This document shows, piece after piece, positions 60,615 through 64,000 of a stretch of 64,000 nucleotides of DNA; the first letter of the stretch is position 1, and every line of letters begins with the position of its first letter. The notes under the pieces are model-generated. The model saw only the letters and a program-made list of their open reading frames with translations, was not told the DNA's origin and made no database searches. The DNA is from CBFHOS01 sp965657645. Its GTDB lineage: Bacteria; Pseudomonadota; Alphaproteobacteria; Puniceispirillales; Puniceispirillaceae. The DNA is taken from positions 186,001 through 250,000 of the forward strand of contig CBFHOS010000002.1 in assembly GCA_965657645.1 (NCBI GenBank), written 5' to 3'. Both the position numbers and the translations under genes were made by a program.

Positions 60615-62297
60615 TTGAAGAAGGGTGGCGAATGGCTGTCTAAGCTATTTCGGGCCAGATTATTTCGGGCCAAACCATTTCGGACAGCCAAGCTGTCAAA
60701 CCTGTTGGCGCGGCTACATTTCAGGATGAGCCGTCTAAGCGCGCGCATCATGGCCATCATGCTGGTGCCGCTGGCGATGTTTTTGATTGGCCTGTTTTCA
60801 ATTGACCAATATCGCACCACGTTAATTCAGGCCGAATTTACCGCATTGGAACGTCAGGGCTTTACCCTCGCGCGTTCGCTTGCATTGTCCGAGGCAGAGC
60901 GTGAGGGCGATTTCAACCAACGCCGTCTGTCGCCCGAAACAATGAACCACCTATTGCCATTGGTTGGTTATGGCTCTGCATTGCGCGCCCGGGTGTTCCA
61001 GCCTGATGGCTCGATGCTGGCCGATACGGCGCGCCGTGGGCGGCTTGGTGCGATGGCCAATATTGACCGGTCTGATCGGCATGGCTGGCGGTCACGCACA
61101 GACAGCAAATTCCAATTTATGATGAGCCGCGCCGTGGCGATGCTCAGTGGCTCGGATGATCTGCCGCTATATCGCGAGAGGCCAAAGCAACGCGCGGTGA
61201 ATTATGAAGAGGTTCTATTGGCGCTGGGCGGTGAGGCGGCACGTCAATTGCGCAAGGACCGGCGCGGGCGTCTGGTTTTAACTGTTGCCGTGCCGATCCA
61301 AGATTTGCGTCTGGTCCGCGGGGCTTTGCTGGTATCGATTGGCGGGGGCAAGATCGAGGACGAGATTGCCGAGGTTAATATTGCCTTTATCCAGCTATTT
61401 GGCGTGGTTCTATTGGTAACGATTGGCCTTAGTATTTATCTCGCACGGTCGATCACCGCGCCCATTACCCATCTTGCATCCGAGGCGGAAAACCTGCGCC
61501 AGAGCCGTGATTTGTCGGCCCGCATTGCGCGCTTGCCAAAGCGCAAGGACGAGATTGGTCGACTATCGGAATCCTTTATTGATCTCACCGACGAGTTGCA
61601 AACGCGGATGGCGGCGACGGCTGGATTTGCCGCCGATGTGGCGCATGAATTGAAAAACCCGCTATCGTCATTGCGCAGCGCGGCAGAAACCATCAGCCGC
61701 GTTAGTGATCCGGTTCAGCAACAAAAATTGATGAATGTGATTTTGAATGATGTCGCCCGACTCGACCGGCTGATTTCTGACATTTCTCAATCCAGCCGCG
61801 TTGATAATGAACTGGCGAATGAAGAGGGGCGGCAACTTGATCTTGGTGAACTTGTGTCGAGTTTTGTTGATGCACGTGCACAAAGCTGTGAGACCCATAA
61901 CCTTGTGCTTGTTCCTGCGGAAAACGCAGAGCCGGTGCCGGTAAAAGTGCGTGATGGTCGAATTGTTCAGGTGCTCGACAATTTGCTGGCCAATGCAATC
62001 TCCTTTGCCCCACAGAATAGTGACATCACCTTTACCATCCAGATTGACCGTGAGGCTAATTGTGCGCTGGTGTTGGTTGCCGATAATGGGCCGGGCATAC
62101 CGCCGGGCCGGATCGATGCGGTGTTCAACCGGTTTTATTCTGAACGCCCATCATCAGAGGCGTTTGGCGAGCATTCCGGGCTTGGCCTGTCTATCGCCCG
62201 CCAGATCATGCGGGGTCATCAAGGTGATTTGATCGCCCGCAATGAGAAAGGCGCCTGTTTTGTTATGCGCTTGCCATTATCAGGCGATGCCGCTTGA
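60615..62297 (+). CDS. chvG: Sensor histidine kinase ChvG
   Basis: Membrane sensor kinase, up to 560 residues. Helix 1 (about 43-62, ARIMAIMLVPLAMFLIGLFS) and helix 2 (about 255-277) flank a periplasmic domain; a HAMP follows, then H-box ADVAHELKNPLSSLRSA with His344, N-box VLDNLLANAIS, G1 VADNGPGIP and G2 HSGLGLSIARQI. The start is uncertain: a TTG at 60615 gives a basic N-terminus containing a 15-bp tandem repeat; an ATG at 60726 (MSRLSARI) is the alternative and removes it. It pairs with ChvI. Usually hprK follows, but here rapZ is next. Confidence 0.92.
   Translation: MKKGGEWLSKLFRARLFRAKPFRTAKLSNLLARLHFRMSRLSARIMAIMLVPLAMFLIGLFSIDQYRTTLIQAEFTALERQGFTLARSLALSEAEREGDFNQRRLSPETMNHLLPLVGYGSALRARVFQPDGSMLADTARRGRLGAMANIDRSDRHGWRSRTDSKFQFMMSRAVAMLSGSDDLPLYRERPKQRAVNYEEVLLALGGEAARQLRKDRRGRLVLTVAVPIQDLRLVRGALLVSIGGGKIEDEIAEVNIAFIQLFGVVLLVTIGLSIYLARSITAPITHLASEAENLRQSRDLSARIARLPKRKDEIGRLSESFIDLTDELQTRMAATAGFAADVAHELKNPLSSLRSAAETISRVSDPVQQQKLMNVILNDVARLDRLISDISQSSRVDNELANEEGRQLDLGELVSSFVDARAQSCETHNLVLVPAENAEPVPVKVRDGRIVQVLDNLLANAISFAPQNSDITFTIQIDREANCALVLVADNGPGIPPGRIDAVFNRFYSERPSSEAFGEHSGLGLSIARQIMRGHQGDLIARNEKGACFVMRLPLSGDAA
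60646..60690 (+). repeat. 15-bp tandem repeat at the 5' end of chvG (3 units)
   Basis: Units at 60646, 60661 and 60676 (TATTTCGGGCCAGAT type) code LFRAR, LFRAK and PFRTA if translation starts at the TTG. Confidence 0.9.
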
Positions 62298-62345
62298 GGT
62301 AGAAAAAATCCACCCTTTTTGGGCGCAGCCTGATATGATTGGGCC

Positions 62346-63236
62346 ATGAAAAGCGATAACAGCACCACTAGTAGCGGCCACGATATCAGATTGATTCTGG
62401 TAACGGGCGCGTCTGGTGCTGGTTTGTCGACAGCACTCAAAATCTTGGAAGATTGCGGTATTACTGCGGTTGATAATCTGGCCTTAGCCTTGGTTGATCA
62501 GCTAGTCGCGCTAGAGGTCGAGGCGGCCGGACGGCGGCTGGCAATCGGTCTTGATGCTCGCACCACCGGTTTTGAGGCGGCGAGTGTGCAAACCTTGGTC
62601 AAGAATTTGCGCAACCGTTTTGGCGATGGTTTCAAAATGGTCTTCGTTAGCGCTGGCATAGATGATTTGCGCCGCCGTTTTAACGCAACAAGGCGCCAGC
62701 ATCCGCTTGGTGATGAGCTATCGCTGGATGAGGCAATCGCGGCGGATGTTGACCGGATGGACGCGATTGAACCGTTGGCCAATTTGCGCCTTGATACTAG
62801 CGGGTCAAAGCCAGCCGATATGCGGCGGCAATTGCTAGAAGGGTTGCAATTCATCGAGGCAACGCCGGTGCCGGCCCATGTTATGAGTTTTTCATATCGG
62901 CACGGTCTTCCCGAAGGGGCAGATCTGGTGATTGATATGCGCTTTGCGGATAATCCGCATTGGGTTGATCAATTACGCGGTAAAACGGGCCAAGATCCAG
63001 AGATTGATAGTTTCCTTCGCGCAGACAAGGCCGCGGTTAAAGTCATGGACGCCCAAAAGATCATCCTTGGCACGATGTTGGATCGCATGTCGCATGAAGG
63101 GCGGCCGTTGGTTACGATCGCTTTTGGGTGCACTGGTGGCCGCCACCGGTCTGTATGGGCTGGTGAAGTGATTGCCGAATGGTTGCGTGAAAACGGGCAT
63201 CCGGTAAAGCTAGAGCATCGCGAGTTGCGCGGTTAA
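62346..63236 (+). CDS. rapZ: RNase adapter RapZ (YvcJ family) with altered Walker A
   Basis: Nucleotide-binding P-loop protein, 296 residues, that in enterobacteria delivers GlmZ sRNA to RNase E. The Walker A block reads GASGAGLST: Leu27 replaces the usual Lys (often Arg in related alphaproteobacteria), so classical ATP binding is doubtful. Walker-B-like AVDNLALALV, the FVSAGIDDLRRRF strand, SFSYRHGLPEGADLVIDMRF and the C-terminal FGCTGGRHRSV (the most conserved part) are present. In relatives it sits between hprK and PTS genes; both are missing here. It lies 48 bases after chvG. Confidence 0.92.
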   Translation: MKSDNSTTSSGHDIRLILVTGASGAGLSTALKILEDCGITAVDNLALALVDQLVALEVEAAGRRLAIGLDARTTGFEAASVQTLVKNLRNRFGDGFKMVFVSAGIDDLRRRFNATRRQHPLGDELSLDEAIAADVDRMDAIEPLANLRLDTSGSKPADMRRQLLEGLQFIEATPVPAHVMSFSYRHGLPEGADLVIDMRFADNPHWVDQLRGKTGQDPEIDSFLRADKAAVKVMDAQKIILGTMLDRMSHEGRPLVTIAFGCTGGRHRSVWAGEVIAEWLRENGHPVKLEHRELRG

Positions 63237-63263
63237 ATAACGGCCGCGCTTTGCTGGTATGAC

Positions 63264-63300
63264 AGGCGCATTCTTTACGCCTTTCAAAACCGCAGGTTTT
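63264..63300 (+). terminator. Weak hairpins between rapZ and ahcY
   Basis: AGGCG/CGCCT (63264-63282) and AAAACC/GGTTTT (63286-63300, 3-base loop) lie in the 110-bp gap. Neither has a proper T-run, so termination is uncertain. Confidence 0.3.
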
Positions 63301-63346
63301 CTGTTAAACCGTGGCCTAAATTCACATTTGAGATGGGATATTCTTC

Positions 63347-64000
63347 ATGTCGCAGGACTATATTGTTACCGATATTAGCTTGGCCGAGTGGGGCCGCAAG
63401 GAATTATCGATTGCCGAAACTGAAATGCCAGGTCTGATGGCGCTTCGTGACGAGTTTGGCGACAGCAAGCCACTAAAGGGCGCCCGCGTTGCTGGTTGTC
63501 TTCATATGACAGTGCAAACCGCTGTTTTAATTGAAACATTGACCGCACTTGGCGCTGACGTGCGTTGGTCATCTTGTAATATTTTCTCAACACAGGATCA
63601 GGCCGCCGCCGCTATTGCGGCAACTGGCGTCCCTGTCTTTGCCAAAAAGGGCGAGACTCTTGCGGAATATTGGGAATATGTCGACCGGACATTTGACTGG
63701 GCCGATGGCGGTTCTGCCAATATGATTTTGGATGATGGCGGCGATGCAACCATGTATATCCTGCTTGGCGCCCGCGCCGAGGCTGGTGAAACAGTGTTGG
63801 CACATCCGGCCAGTGAAGAAGAAGAGTACCTAAAGGCCCAATTGGAAAAGCGTCTTGCCTCTAGCCCTGGTTGGTTCACCAAACAGCGCGACGCGATCAA
63901 AGGCGTTTCTGAAGAAACCACAACGGGTGTTCTTCGTCTGTATCAATTGGCCGAGCAGGGCGGATTGCCGTTCCCAGCAATCAATGTGAACGATTCAGTC
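63347..64000 (+). CDS. ahcY: Adenosylhomocysteinase, 3' partial
   Basis: S-adenosylhomocysteine hydrolase, splitting SAH to adenosine and homocysteine with bound NAD and so keeping methylation running. The first 218 residues are in the window and the frame runs off the end. Diagnostic blocks are ISLAEWGRKELSIAETEMPGL, GARVAGCLHMTVQTAVLIETL, VRWSSCNIFSTQD, the DDGGDATMYILLG strand and SEETTTGVLRLYQL. The NAD domain lies beyond the edge. No SAH riboswitch pattern was recognised in the 110-bp leader. Confidence 0.97.
   Translation, partial: MSQDYIVTDISLAEWGRKELSIAETEMPGLMALRDEFGDSKPLKGARVAGCLHMTVQTAVLIETLTALGADVRWSSCNIFSTQDQAAAAIAATGVPVFAKKGETLAEYWEYVDRTFDWADGGSANMILDDGGDATMYILLGARAEAGETVLAHPASEEEEYLKAQLEKRLASSPGWFTKQRDAIKGVSEETTTGVLRLYQLAEQGGLPFPAINVNDSV

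Noticed and set aside
63237..63346. SAH or SAM riboswitch upstream of ahcY
   Set aside because: Only two small hairpins are seen; I could not match the conserved core of an SAH riboswitch.

Overview
The window looks like chromosome of a free-living, probably marine alphaproteobacterium of moderate G+C. Lineage markers are the chvI-chvG-rapZ-ahcY order, the NDUFS6-type zinc-finger gene next to polA, a ureDABCEFG urease operon preceded by a urtE scrap, and abundant ABC/TRAP uptake systems. A SAR116-like (Puniceispirillum-like) organism would fit, but that is inference from gene content only. I see no insertion sequence, phage gene, CRISPR array or rRNA.

Layout. 0-2.2 kb: end of a fused TRAP permease. 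2.2-7.4 kb: a divergent block with an SsuD-type flavin monooxygenase coupled to an aldo-keto reductase, facing a GntR/UTRA regulator, a Gfo/Idh/MocA protein and a PfkB sugar kinase; it resembles a sulfosugar desulfonation set. 7.5-11.5 kb: a GlcD/GlpC-type FAD/Fe-S dehydrogenase and the formylglycine-generating enzyme (FGE). 11.5-15.6 kb (minus): SDR, sulfatase and a two-subunit CoA-transferase. 15.9-20.4 kb: hydroxypyruvate-isomerase-like protein, DMT exporter, malonyl-CoA synthetase and serine-glyoxylate aminotransferase. 20.5-27.1 kb: an EnvZ/OmpR-type pair divergent from a glucose-type ABC operon (gtsABCD) with tandem half-site operators between them. 27.2-31.4 kb (minus): ugpBAEC. 31.6-39.9 kb: SDR, two glutathione transferases, an aldehyde dehydrogenase, an FCD-type GntR regulator, a second S1 sulfatase and a metallo-beta-lactamase-type alkylsulfatase; five GGGATCC-type palindromes in the intergenic regions suggest one regulon. 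39.9-45.4 kb: truncated urtE and the complete urease operon. 45.6-54.8 kb: an IclR-like regulator followed by an apparent 9-kb operon of one ABC importer, two active-looking sulfatases and one sulfatase-like protein that has lost its catalytic residues. 54.8-64 kb: tRNA-Arg(CCG), an ABC ATPase, the zinc-finger gene, polA, chvI/chvG, rapZ and the start of ahcY.

How it fits together. The theme is organosulfur scavenging. There are four S1 sulfatases with C-x-P-S-R sites, one degenerate homologue, one alkylsulfatase, one desulfonating monooxygenase and the FGE that would mature the Cys-type sulfatases. None of the sulfatases has a visible signal peptide, so sulfated small molecules are probably imported intact and hydrolysed in the cytoplasm. 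The alcohols released could then be oxidised by the neighbouring SDR and ALDH enzymes.

A second, unexpected theme is short imperfect tandem duplications (units of 10-18 bp) in many of the longer intergenic spacers and in flexible parts of several proteins.
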